Of a stretch of 64,000 nt of DNA, positions 52,201 through 60,462 are shown one piece after another. The notes under the pieces are model-generated. The model had not been told where the DNA came from. It ran no database searches and worked only from the letters and a program-made list of their open reading frames with translations. This DNA is from Microvirga arabica (lineage in GTDB: Bacteria; Pseudomonadota; Alphaproteobacteria; Rhizobiales; Beijerinckiaceae). Where the stretch lies: NCBI RefSeq assembly GCF_016811235.1, contig NZ_JAFBID010000005.1, positions 62,001 through 126,000 of the forward strand, given 5' to 3'. Each line of letters starts with the position of its first letter. The first letter of the stretch is position 1. The position numbers and the translations under genes are program-made.

Positions 52201-55200
52201 AGCCCTTGACCCCTGCCCCCTTCTCGGCCACCCAGCGGTCGAGCGTGTAGGCCGCGAACTGGCGCTTCAGGATGGCGACTGCTTTCAGATGGACGCCTGG
52301 CGTCCGAACCTTTCCGGAGATCATCTCCTCGGGGTCCGTCCAGTACCACATGTCATGGGGACGGGCGGTCGCGACCGTCACGTTGAGGGAGTTGCCGTCC
52401 CGGCGCCCCGTCCGCCCGATGCGTTGGACGTAGTTGGCCTGCTCGGGAGGGACAGAGCACAGCACCAGGGTCGACAGGTCGCCGATGTTGATACCCATCT
52501 CCAGCGTCGGTGTCGCCGCCAGGAGATTGGGGTACCAGGCCTTGCGGTCCTGGGTCATGAAGCGCTGCTCGACCTGCTGGCGCTTCTCACGGTCGAGGAG
52601 GCTGGTGTGCTCGGCCGCGATGACGCGCTTGATCCGCCCCTTGGTGAGGATCCGGGTGCGGTACCCGTTGCGGCGGGCATCCCCATCCAGTTCCATGGCC
52701 CCGTCACAACCGACGCGGGTGCACCGCATCCCAGTCCAAACATTGGTATAGGATTGGGGCACGTGATGCTGGTTCCCGCAGGTGTCGCAGCGGACCGTAG
52801 CGGTCTTGGCGTAGACCCGCACCGTTTCCGGACGCAGGCCCCAGGCGCAGATCGCCGCCAGATCCTTCCCAGTGCCGATGGGAAGCCGCTCCACGATGCG
52901 GCGGTTCTCCAGGACCTTGAACACGAGCTCATAGAAGTCGCGGTACAGCTCGCCCGTGAGAACGAGCTTGTGCTCGAACCACTTGAGGAACCAAGGGACG
53001 TACCAGCCTCCGACACTGTCCGTGGTCAGCGGCTCGAAGCCCCGCAGGATCCGGTTGGAGGGAAACGTCGGCTTGGGGGCAGCCGGGGCATATTGTGGGA
53101 GGGACCGTCCGTTCGGGTGAGCCTTCACCACGGCATACCAGTTCGCCTCGCGGGCGACGTAGAGCTTGGTGATGTCAGTCGCCACCGCACCGCGGGCCCG
53201 CATGTGGTCGAGCAGGCCGACCAGAAACCGCAGCAGGCCGTCCTGGGAAATCACGTCCGAAGCCATCCCAAGCTGGTCCTGCATCCGAGCGGCGATCTCT
53301 TCGCAAATAGGCTCGATCAGGGATAGATCAGGATGAGGAGCAGCGAGGCCTGTTCGCTCGATGGTGGCTCCGAGGCGGGACCGGAAGGTCAGCTCCGCAA
53401 AGCTCTCCCAGGCCAGTCGTTGCTGGAGGTATTCCGGCAGCTTGCTCTCGATGGGGAGTTCGTCGGTCGCGAGGAGATCCTTGTAGTCCTTCCGCCATTC
53501 CATATCGGCAGGCAGATACGTGGCGACGAACTCGCTATCCGGTGTCTCCTCCCCCAATGCCTTCTGCATCGCTTTGGGGGCTTCCGCCTCCACGACGCCC
53601 ATATCAGGATCCACGGCCTCGCAGACAAAGCGCGACAAGCCGGCTCGGAACACATTCGACGCATTCCGGGCCTGAAGAACGCCCGCCCGGTGGGCGGCGT
53701 CTTGAACGGAGTCGGAGAAGGTCAGGAGCTTGGGGTCGTCGTTGTGGTCCGACCCGAACATGGTCGCCACCATACCGGTCACCAGGGTCACTGATTGCGC
53801 GCCCAGGATGCCGAGACCGTTCGGGGACCCGCAGAAGGTGCAGTCGTGATCGACCCGGAACTTCTCGTCGGTGAGGCGCCCTGGCTTATGGACGTAGGCT
53901 TCGATCAGTTTATCCGGCGCAGCGCGGCAGGATTCGCATCCTCCCTCCGGGCAGCTTTCACCGTAGTTCGGGACAAGGCATTCGGTGCACAGCCAGGCGG
54001 TCCTCGTCTGACCGACCACCTTGCGCTTGATCCGCGGAACCGGCGGCTCCCTGAACACGAACCGGAGTCGGTCCGAGTAACCGAAGTAGGCGCTGTAGAC
54101 CTCTTGGAGTTCCGCCGAGAGAGGGCGGCGCTCGTCGTTCGGGGTGACGGTCGCCCACCCTGCCCCGCCACAGGACCGGCAATGGATGACCGGCAGGGCC
54201 CGCCGCTGTTCGTCCATGCCAAGGTCGTCGTGATGCTGAAGACGTGGCGTCTGGTCGACATTGGCCACCATGCGTCGCAACTCCCGCAGCCAGAGCTGAT
54301 GGCGCACGTTAAAGAAGGGCATAGGGATTGGCTGTCCAGCGTCGTTGACGACGTCTGGATAGATGCGCCTGGCATGCGCCACCAGGGCGGTCAGAGTGTC
54401 GAGCAGGGCTTCAAGGTGGTCGTCGTTGAGGCCCCGATACAGCTTATTCCGGCGGAACTCCTCCTTGATGTCGCCATAGGCTTTTGGCCGGCCCTTGAGG
54501 ACCTTGAGCAGCGTCTGGAAGAACACGTGCCCGTCCAGCATCTGCCCCAAGGTCACCCGCCATTCCATGGTTGAGATGTCCTTGGGCGGCTGGGCCTTGA
54601 ACCAGAACGCGAAAGCGACCCGCACGAGCTCCTCGGGGCTGAGGTCATCCGTCTTGCGCACGAGCGCCGTCGATTGATCCTCCGCCGGCACGTCGAGGGC
54701 GGTGATCTGGATGTCCTCCAGATACTCATTGACCGACTGGCGGTCCTCCAGGACCACCGAGGAGGCATCGAACGGCTCGTCGAAGATCTCCCGCGCGTAG
54801 GCCACAAGATCCTCGATGGCCTCCGGCCCACCGAGGGTGGCGGAGGTGCCAACGCAGCAAAGGTCGCCATGCCGCATGTTCAGGCGGGCCTTCAGGCGCC
54901 GGATCAGGCTCGCCAAGTCCGTACCCTGGGCGCCGTCGAACGTGTGGAGCTCGTCCACGATCAGGTGGCGCAGGGTGTCGGGCCGGTTCTTCTCCCAGAT
55001 CTCGCGCTCGTCCGGGCGGACAAGCATGTAGTCGAGCATCTTGTAGTTGGTCAGAAGAATGTCCGGCGGGTTCTTCACCAGCGCCTCTCGGGAGTCGATG
55101 ATCCCGGTGTCCGTCATGACGGACGACGGATGTTCGGGACGCTGGTCGGCGTAGATGCCGGCCCGCAGTCCCTTCAGCTTCGGGTTCTTGGCAATGAGCT

Positions 55201-55633
55201 TCGCGATCCGGCGCGCCTGGTCAGATGCCAACGCGTTCATCGGATAGATGATGATCGCCTTAATGCCCGGCTCGCCCCTGGCCTTGGCGCAGCTGTCGAG
55301 CACAGGCAGGAGGAAGCACTCCGTCTTGCCCGAACCGGTTCCGGTCGCCACGAGGGTCGACTTCGGGCGCGCACCGGAGAGTCGCTCGAACGCGCGCTCC
55401 TGATGCCTGTACGGCTTGAACCCTAGCGGTACGTCCGGGAAGAACTCCTCCGCCCTTTCGCTCCGCCTGAACGGCATGTCGAGCGACAGCCATGGCCCCT
55501 TGATCAGAGCCTCCGGTTCGTTGAGGAAGCCTTCGATGATGTTCTCGAAGGCCTTCGTCGACGGCGAAAACGAGGCGCGTAGTTGGTCTTCAACGCCAGC
55601 CCGAACCTGGCGCGCAAGGATGGAGGGAAGCAT
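49274..55633 (-). CDS. Giant DEAD/H-type helicase with DUF1998-like region and C-terminal Vsr-like nuclease
   Basis: 2,119 residues from the ATG at 55633, 2 bp after the methyltransferase stop. Helicase motifs: A-T-G-T-G-S-G-K-T (96-104), D-E-L-H (227-230), S-A-T-L-G, and a C-terminal RecA part with Q-R-I-G-R-T-G-R. Several Cys4-type zinc segments occur: near 485 (C-R-S-C-G-G), in the C-T-E-C and C-D-T-C regions, and C-P-R-C near 1648 in a DUF1998-like block (T-V-P-G-G-T-G-Y). About 1740-1840 has R-A-D-F-V-L-W and I-Y-L-D-G-W-Q-W-H, a Vsr/DUF559-like PD-(D/E)xK pattern. This resembles DrmA plus DrmB of DISARM in one chain, or the DruE helicase, with a nuclease added. Confidence 0.9.
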   Translation of the reverse strand: MLPSILARQVRAGVEDQLRASFSPSTKAFENIIEGFLNEPEALIKGPWLSLDMPFRRSERAEEFFPDVPLGFKPYRHQERAFERLSGARPKSTLVATGTGSGKTECFLLPVLDSCAKARGEPGIKAIIIYPMNALASDQARRIAKLIAKNPKLKGLRAGIYADQRPEHPSSVMTDTGIIDSREALVKNPPDILLTNYKMLDYMLVRPDEREIWEKNRPDTLRHLIVDELHTFDGAQGTDLASLIRRLKARLNMRHGDLCCVGTSATLGGPEAIEDLVAYAREIFDEPFDASSVVLEDRQSVNEYLEDIQITALDVPAEDQSTALVRKTDDLSPEELVRVAFAFWFKAQPPKDISTMEWRVTLGQMLDGHVFFQTLLKVLKGRPKAYGDIKEEFRRNKLYRGLNDDHLEALLDTLTALVAHARRIYPDVVNDAGQPIPMPFFNVRHQLWLRELRRMVANVDQTPRLQHHDDLGMDEQRRALPVIHCRSCGGAGWATVTPNDERRPLSAELQEVYSAYFGYSDRLRFVFREPPVPRIKRKVVGQTRTAWLCTECLVPNYGESCPEGGCESCRAAPDKLIEAYVHKPGRLTDEKFRVDHDCTFCGSPNGLGILGAQSVTLVTGMVATMFGSDHNDDPKLLTFSDSVQDAAHRAGVLQARNASNVFRAGLSRFVCEAVDPDMGVVEAEAPKAMQKALGEETPDSEFVATYLPADMEWRKDYKDLLATDELPIESKLPEYLQQRLAWESFAELTFRSRLGATIERTGLAAPHPDLSLIEPICEEIAARMQDQLGMASDVISQDGLLRFLVGLLDHMRARGAVATDITKLYVAREANWYAVVKAHPNGRSLPQYAPAAPKPTFPSNRILRGFEPLTTDSVGGWYVPWFLKWFEHKLVLTGELYRDFYELVFKVLENRRIVERLPIGTGKDLAAICAWGLRPETVRVYAKTATVRCDTCGNQHHVPQSYTNVWTGMRCTRVGCDGAMELDGDARRNGYRTRILTKGRIKRVIAAEHTSLLDREKRQQVEQRFMTQDRKAWYPNLLAATPTLEMGINIGDLSTLVLCSVPPEQANYVQRIGRTGRRDGNSLNVTVATARPHDMWYWTDPEEMISGKVRTPGVHLKAVAILKRQFAAYTLDRWVAEKGAGVKGYGKVRDALNAIATNNQNAFPLFWFAFVEANATRLFEEFCALFPRLREDTEALETLHAFAHGGDNEGLAHAVANEFADVANEIAAIQQRIEAATAMVKKLKAQEPPPLDLNERLTALDREKRALGPIKREINNGDIVGFLTDRGILPNCLFPEQGVTLKSILYRSDASTDDEKAPTITEYTRPAAAALGEFAPSALFYADSRKLKIDQVDLSASPIEHWRVCPDCTHMALAPAETTSDGCPSCGSMMWADMGSRRPMIRLKQVFAVGSDRNTRIGDDGDERETRYFDRDYLPAFDRSQIGDAYAVEDGVLPFAFEHLRRCTFREVNFGETGDTPSGQKVAGERRLGHGFSLCRSCGRVQDPEEIRRLRRDGSKKGLHQPRCQEVNSESDDTYVSVVYLYREFTSEAIRFLLPLASSNDQDHNKVKSLRAAMDLGLRLHFKGKVDHLRTSLVEAADGPLTRRYLYLYDTVPGGTGYLKQLATRPDEMRDVFALALAHMRDCVCNMDPRKDGCPRCIRSHASTFGRGEVSRDTASRIIAEILTDWDKLRSVDNVDGVKLNKALESELEAMFLRRFKHDVIDNGGKFISTVVNGQPGYFVKLSEGEWRLEPQVDLDKRLPSLGIPRTRADFVLWPAVPTPDSKPMAIYLDGWQWHHDRVPKDLTIRQELLRSGHALVWSLSWSDVEAASSEAKKHLWDPVPPLPEERLKLLTDGAQVLTDLKAVLEAAPFDQFLRFVRCPDLAVWKNRARAISTGVFLAGMQAGKDPKAVLASTEVFTGDPGRATLEAIPKTPLYGQRLDKGIGCFTVVVEQPWKPPAWPEAHALTTVVGFEHRLEASPEAKKAWNGALRLLNLLQFGGPLYVGCTEEMGLSPAPRPLSGKVDANSEAWTDVERLVLSDLLSLVQNLRQQVPPVAPPEVLYEVADEEGNALGTLELAWPDKKRGIVLDANLAGLFPGWTIIVYAGQENIFDDDPVGEPA

Positions 55634-55635
55634 GG

Positions 55636-58600
55636 TCAGGCCGCCTTCTTCTGGTTTTGGGCTTCGAAGAAGGCCCACGCGGTACGGTAGTCCGCCTCGC
55701 GGTCGCAGGTGATAAACGGTGCCTCATAGCTCCGACGCACCTTGGTCGGCCCCTCGGGCAGGAACTCGACATCGAGTTCGCAGTCCAGCCGTTCGCCTTC
55801 TTCCAGCTTGGAGTAAGTGTCCTCCCACTCGCGTGCCGAGGGCTTCTTCCCGTCAGGTTTGCGCCACCCGATCCCTGTCAAAGTTTTCGAGCAGGTCCAA
55901 ACAATACGGCCGTTTGTGTCGTACCACGTACCTCGCTCATTCTCTTCAAGAACCGGAAATTGGGTCCGATACATTTCAACAAGCTGATCAAGAGAAAGGC
56001 CAAGGGCTTGAGCGACGAGCACGTCAATTTCAATCAAGGCCCACCGACGCGCATAATCCGAACGTAGCGCCACCTCGCGAACCCAGGTCAGCATATGCTG
56101 ACCCGTATGTTCCGCCTCCACTTTGAGTCGGACGTCGTCTGACGACCAAGAAAGAGGCCTTAGGTTATTGGCATGGGTGTCCCATAGACCAGCATAGCCC
56201 TTGGTAAGGCACGAAAGTCGGAGCGCACGATGTTTTGCAGTGTCTGAGACATGCGCCCAAGGGAAGAAGCGCAGGCTCGACTCCCCGAAATGCGTTCGAC
56301 CTGTCGCTTTAACTAGAAAGTCAAACGGCAGAGACAGCCACAGAGGCAGCGCAGCAACAAGTTTGCTCTCGTCGCTGAACGCCAAACTTTCGACCGTATG
56401 AACGTGACCGAATCCCGGAGGCACAAGGGCTCCGATCAAAGTTCTCTCCGATTGTGGACTCAGCATATTCCGAAAAGCAATTCTGTATTCAGATGTGTGG
56501 CGCCTTTCGTCATCCCATGGGAGCGGAGGAATGAATTGCTCAAATACTTCCGGTGCTGCGACGCGGGTATAGTACGTACGGGGGATGTACTGTTCCCCAA
56601 TTAGGTCTAGATCAATTTCGGCCTCACGTCGTCCGGATTGATCAGGACATCTGAAGAAGGCGTTACCAATGTAGACCAATGATCCCGTAAGGATCATTTC
56701 ATCAGAACTGCTTGGAAATCTCACGCTACTCTTGATAAGACCATGGCGCTTGATGGCGGCGCTCTCGTGCAACAGCGGCTTCATCTGGAATGCCGCAACT
56801 CCGTCCGTAAATGACATTCGGTCTGCTGCGAACGACCGGAAGACGGCAAGCGTTTCTGTCGAGTACGGGAAAAGGAAACGTGTCGTATCCGCTGGCGTGT
56901 TTTCGTCTTCAATGATCGATGCGAAAGTCTGAAGGACATCAGCATCAATACGAACGATACGCTTACGATGACCACGCGTGTCCCAACCACCCTCCGGTCG
57001 CTTCAGCCCAGGAACGGGTCCGATACCATCATGCTCGTAGCTATCATCAATCATGTTCGGGAGGAGAAGCATTGAAGCATGCTCAAATCCAATCTCATGT
57101 TCCCGACCAGAATACACGTTGAGACTAAACCGCTTACCGTCCTTTACCTCAGCGAACATCTTCCGGGTAATTGCATTTCGGAAATGGTAATGACGCTTCA
57201 CACGTCGATACCATGTGCGCCTGAAAGCACCTCCTTCTGGATCAGATAGATGGCTATCCTGATGGATAAGGGCGGAAAACCCCTGCTTAGCAGTAATGCG
57301 GAAAGCCAGATCAATGAAGCACTTGTAGAGGTTGATCTGCCCACCAGCCAAGAACGGGTAGCATGTTGGCGAAGATAGAAAGGCTTGCAGCCCTCCAATC
57401 CCGACATAATCTTCTAGGTATGAAGCCTTCAGCCCCGGATGCGCATCAAGTAGCTGCGGCTTAGCCTGTTCAACCTCAGCTGCAGACACGTCTCTGATGC
57501 CAAATGCTGGCTCGTACTCGCTGAGGATGTGAGCATCAACCCAAGCCGGCTTGAGCCATGGCGGATTGCCGATCACGAGGTCGAAACCACCTCTCTCCCG
57601 CATGACGTCTGCGAACTCTAGCTCGAAATGCATGAAGCGGTGCTGACGTGCTACCTCCATTGCCGTTGGTAACCACGGCGACGCCTCGATCAGCTTGCCG
57701 ACATCGACATCCCCGAAAAGGTCGTTCCGGCGCAGTTCGACTATCCGTTCCTCTGTCCTGAACAGCGAACCGGATCCCTTCTCCCCCGGCAGGGTTACGG
57801 TCTCGAACAGCCGTCCTTGAGGCGCCCCCGTAGCGAACACGCCCGTGACGACTTTCTGGTTATCAATGCCTTGGGTCAGGATCAGATCGAGATCCTGGAA
57901 GAACTTGGTCCGTGACGGCAGCCGGTTAGCCTCCTCGATAGGCCAGAACCACAGCGCGCACCAAGCATCCATGGCGCTGCGCAGGCGCCGCCACGAGACG
58001 GCATTCTTCACGCCCTCCCCCTGGAAGCTCATGAGGCGGCGGATCTTTTCCTGGAAATCAACGTGCCGCTCGTCGGGACGGGGCTCGGCCGGCCAGATCG
58101 AGATGTCATCGTTCACCTCCTTGCGAACCTCCTGCAGGCGATCCGCGACATCTTCGAAGAGGGCATCGACAACGCTGGACAGGCGCTGAACCGTTGCGAT
58201 CTCGTCCTTATCCAGGGGACGCATGAACTCGCGCCGCCATTCCGCAAAGGTGGACCAGGCGTCAGGCGCGAGGGGGCGGACTACCTTCTGGTCATAGGTA
58301 CTCATGCCAGGGTCGGGCAGCAGGAAATGCCAGACCTCGTCCTTCTTGCGCGCTTCGCCGGACCAGCCGATCTCGCGCGGCTTGCGCTTGTGCCAGCGAT
58401 CCTCCTCGCGGCGGGCATTGAGAGAGGAGACCGGGAAAACCGCCCGCCGGGCTCCGACCAGCGAATTGCCGGCGTGCACCTGGTCCTCAAACCAGGGAGC
58501 GAACCCGCCCTCGTGGAGGCAGTCGAGCCACAACGACACCTGCCCAAGCTCGACGGCGACCGGATTGAGGTCGACGCCGAAGACGTTCCGGTCGGCCAGA

Positions 58601-60459
58601 TAGGCGCGCACTTTCTGACGCTCCAGGGCATAGCGCTCGTGCGGAATACGACGCTTGAGTTCAGCCTGCTTCAGTTCGAGATACTTGTCGGCGAGTTGGT
58701 TGACGACCTCGACCAGGAACGCCGCTGACCCCATGGCAGGTTCGACAATGCGCAGCTTCAGGATGTCGTCCGCCTTCTTGCCAGCGAGGAGTTCCTTCAG
58801 CGCGTACTTCACCATCACACGGGCCAAGGGCTCAGGCGTGTAGAAGGAGGCCGAGTTCTCGCGGTTACGCCCGGCGAGGCGGTAGATGAAGCTGCCCTTC
58901 GGGTAGACCTTCGCGCTGTTGCCCTCATAGACAATCTCGCCTTCGAGGGGCTTGTCACTCCGCTTGAAGTTGCTGGCAAGGCGCTGCGGCGCAAAGTACG
59001 CCGCCTCCAACGGGCCCGGTGCGGGCTTTCCGGCAGGCTTGAGCTCGATCAGGTCCTCGGTCGCGAAGAAGCCAGAGAAGGACAGCAACGACTCATAAAC
59101 GGCGCCGAGCTGCGAGATACCGAGCTGCGCATACGAGATACGCCCCCGGCCCCGGGTGCGGTCGCCCTTGGACAGCGACAGGAGCTCGATGATCCTCTGC
59201 ATCGTCTCGTTGCGGAAGCGCAAGCCGCGCAGATAAGTGCCGATGGCGTCAGGGGAGAACAGCCGGGCGCGGACGGAATGGAACGTGAATTCCTCCCCCA
59301 TGTCGTTTTCGGCCTTGCCGGCAGCGGGCGTACCCTCGAAGACGACGTTGAACAGCGTGTCGAGCGTGTCCGAGATGTAGTGCCCGTTCCTATCCTCGTC
59401 CGTCTCCAACGGCACGAGTTCGAGCTCGCGCAGGCTCTCTAGGCTGTAGCCCATGCGGTAGGCCTTCGCCTTCATGGGAGCGAAGCCGAGCTCCGGCCTA
59501 GCCTCGATGAAGAACAGGAACAGCAGACGGTACATGTACCGCAGGCATTCGGTTGTGAGCTGCTCCGCATCGAGAGCGTTTTCACCTGTGAAAACCCCCT
59601 CCTTATTGGCCCGGCGCTTGGCGACGATCAGATCGGCCGCCTCGTTGCCCAAGCGTTCGATGGCTTCCCGCAGGGCGTATTTGAGGTCCTGCGAAACCCC
59701 GAAGGCGTGGCGATGGCTCTCCTCGTCGATGCGGTCGATCAGGGAGGTTCCGGTTCCGGGGGCTAGAGATTCGGCATGCAGCATGGCCGCCGTGACCCCA
59801 ACGGTCGTGCTGTCGCCGCGTCCGAAGATCTCCGAAAAGCGGAAACGCAGGAGGCGGCTGTCGGACCACTTGTTACGGTCGATCAGGACCGCCTGGGACA
59901 TGCTCAGGAACACGACGAAGCGCGGAGGCGCCTCAAGTGCGAAGATACCCTTGGCGAGGGCCGCCTCCGCGTTGTCCTTGCGGCGGCTCTCGACCTCCGC
60001 GGCGGACGCCATCCCCTCGAACTGCTCGCACCGGAACCGGATCTGCAGCGGGTCGACCTCGAAGTCGGCTCCGTGCGGGGACGGCACCTCGACCACCCAT
60101 ACGGCATCACGGCCGTCGTGGAACGAGCGGCGCGCCAGGACGGGGATGAGCTTGCCTTCCGCGTCGGGCACAAGCTCCGAGTTCCTCTCGAAGCCCAGGG
60201 CGGCCAACATCTCATGGGCGAATTCCCGCCCGATCAGGAGACGCTTGCGGTCGTCGCGCTCCTCGACGTAGGCGGTCGACAGGCGCCGCCACAGGCCGCC
60301 GACCTTGTCCATGAGCTTGTTCGGCGGGATCCCTCCGGCCTTCTCGGCATCCTTCCACGTGCGGAAGGTCTCCTCGATGTCGCCCTCGAAGATCGTCGAG
60401 AGATAGTGCTCAGAGTAGAATTCGTTCTCGTTCGAGATACCGGCAAGTTCAATCGGCAT
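55636..60459 (-). CDS. Large N6-adenine DNA methyltransferase (DrmMI/PglX-like, Eco57I-type)
   Basis: 1,607 residues. SAM motif I is V-E-P-A-M-G-S-A-A-F-L near residue 571; the catalytic motif IV is V-I-G-N-P-P-W near 962. The N-terminal 450 residues are a helical region as in the large methylases of BREX and DISARM. The part encoded at about 55,880-57,540 (C-terminal specificity region) is visibly lower in GC than the rest, which suggests exchange of the target-recognition segment. It lies 3 bp after the SNF2 gene, with GGGGGTGA before the ATG. It should mark self DNA, while the helicase-nuclease partners act on unmarked DNA. Confidence 0.9.
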   Translation of the reverse strand: MPIELAGISNENEFYSEHYLSTIFEGDIEETFRTWKDAEKAGGIPPNKLMDKVGGLWRRLSTAYVEERDDRKRLLIGREFAHEMLAALGFERNSELVPDAEGKLIPVLARRSFHDGRDAVWVVEVPSPHGADFEVDPLQIRFRCEQFEGMASAAEVESRRKDNAEAALAKGIFALEAPPRFVVFLSMSQAVLIDRNKWSDSRLLRFRFSEIFGRGDSTTVGVTAAMLHAESLAPGTGTSLIDRIDEESHRHAFGVSQDLKYALREAIERLGNEAADLIVAKRRANKEGVFTGENALDAEQLTTECLRYMYRLLFLFFIEARPELGFAPMKAKAYRMGYSLESLRELELVPLETDEDRNGHYISDTLDTLFNVVFEGTPAAGKAENDMGEEFTFHSVRARLFSPDAIGTYLRGLRFRNETMQRIIELLSLSKGDRTRGRGRISYAQLGISQLGAVYESLLSFSGFFATEDLIELKPAGKPAPGPLEAAYFAPQRLASNFKRSDKPLEGEIVYEGNSAKVYPKGSFIYRLAGRNRENSASFYTPEPLARVMVKYALKELLAGKKADDILKLRIVEPAMGSAAFLVEVVNQLADKYLELKQAELKRRIPHERYALERQKVRAYLADRNVFGVDLNPVAVELGQVSLWLDCLHEGGFAPWFEDQVHAGNSLVGARRAVFPVSSLNARREEDRWHKRKPREIGWSGEARKKDEVWHFLLPDPGMSTYDQKVVRPLAPDAWSTFAEWRREFMRPLDKDEIATVQRLSSVVDALFEDVADRLQEVRKEVNDDISIWPAEPRPDERHVDFQEKIRRLMSFQGEGVKNAVSWRRLRSAMDAWCALWFWPIEEANRLPSRTKFFQDLDLILTQGIDNQKVVTGVFATGAPQGRLFETVTLPGEKGSGSLFRTEERIVELRRNDLFGDVDVGKLIEASPWLPTAMEVARQHRFMHFELEFADVMRERGGFDLVIGNPPWLKPAWVDAHILSEYEPAFGIRDVSAAEVEQAKPQLLDAHPGLKASYLEDYVGIGGLQAFLSSPTCYPFLAGGQINLYKCFIDLAFRITAKQGFSALIHQDSHLSDPEGGAFRRTWYRRVKRHYHFRNAITRKMFAEVKDGKRFSLNVYSGREHEIGFEHASMLLLPNMIDDSYEHDGIGPVPGLKRPEGGWDTRGHRKRIVRIDADVLQTFASIIEDENTPADTTRFLFPYSTETLAVFRSFAADRMSFTDGVAAFQMKPLLHESAAIKRHGLIKSSVRFPSSSDEMILTGSLVYIGNAFFRCPDQSGRREAEIDLDLIGEQYIPRTYYTRVAAPEVFEQFIPPLPWDDERRHTSEYRIAFRNMLSPQSERTLIGALVPPGFGHVHTVESLAFSDESKLVAALPLWLSLPFDFLVKATGRTHFGESSLRFFPWAHVSDTAKHRALRLSCLTKGYAGLWDTHANNLRPLSWSSDDVRLKVEAEHTGQHMLTWVREVALRSDYARRWALIEIDVLVAQALGLSLDQLVEMYRTQFPVLEENERGTWYDTNGRIVWTCSKTLTGIGWRKPDGKKPSAREWEDTYSKLEEGERLDCELDVEFLPEGPTKVRRSYEAPFITCDREADYRTAWAFFEAQNQKKAA

Positions 60460-60462
60460 GGT

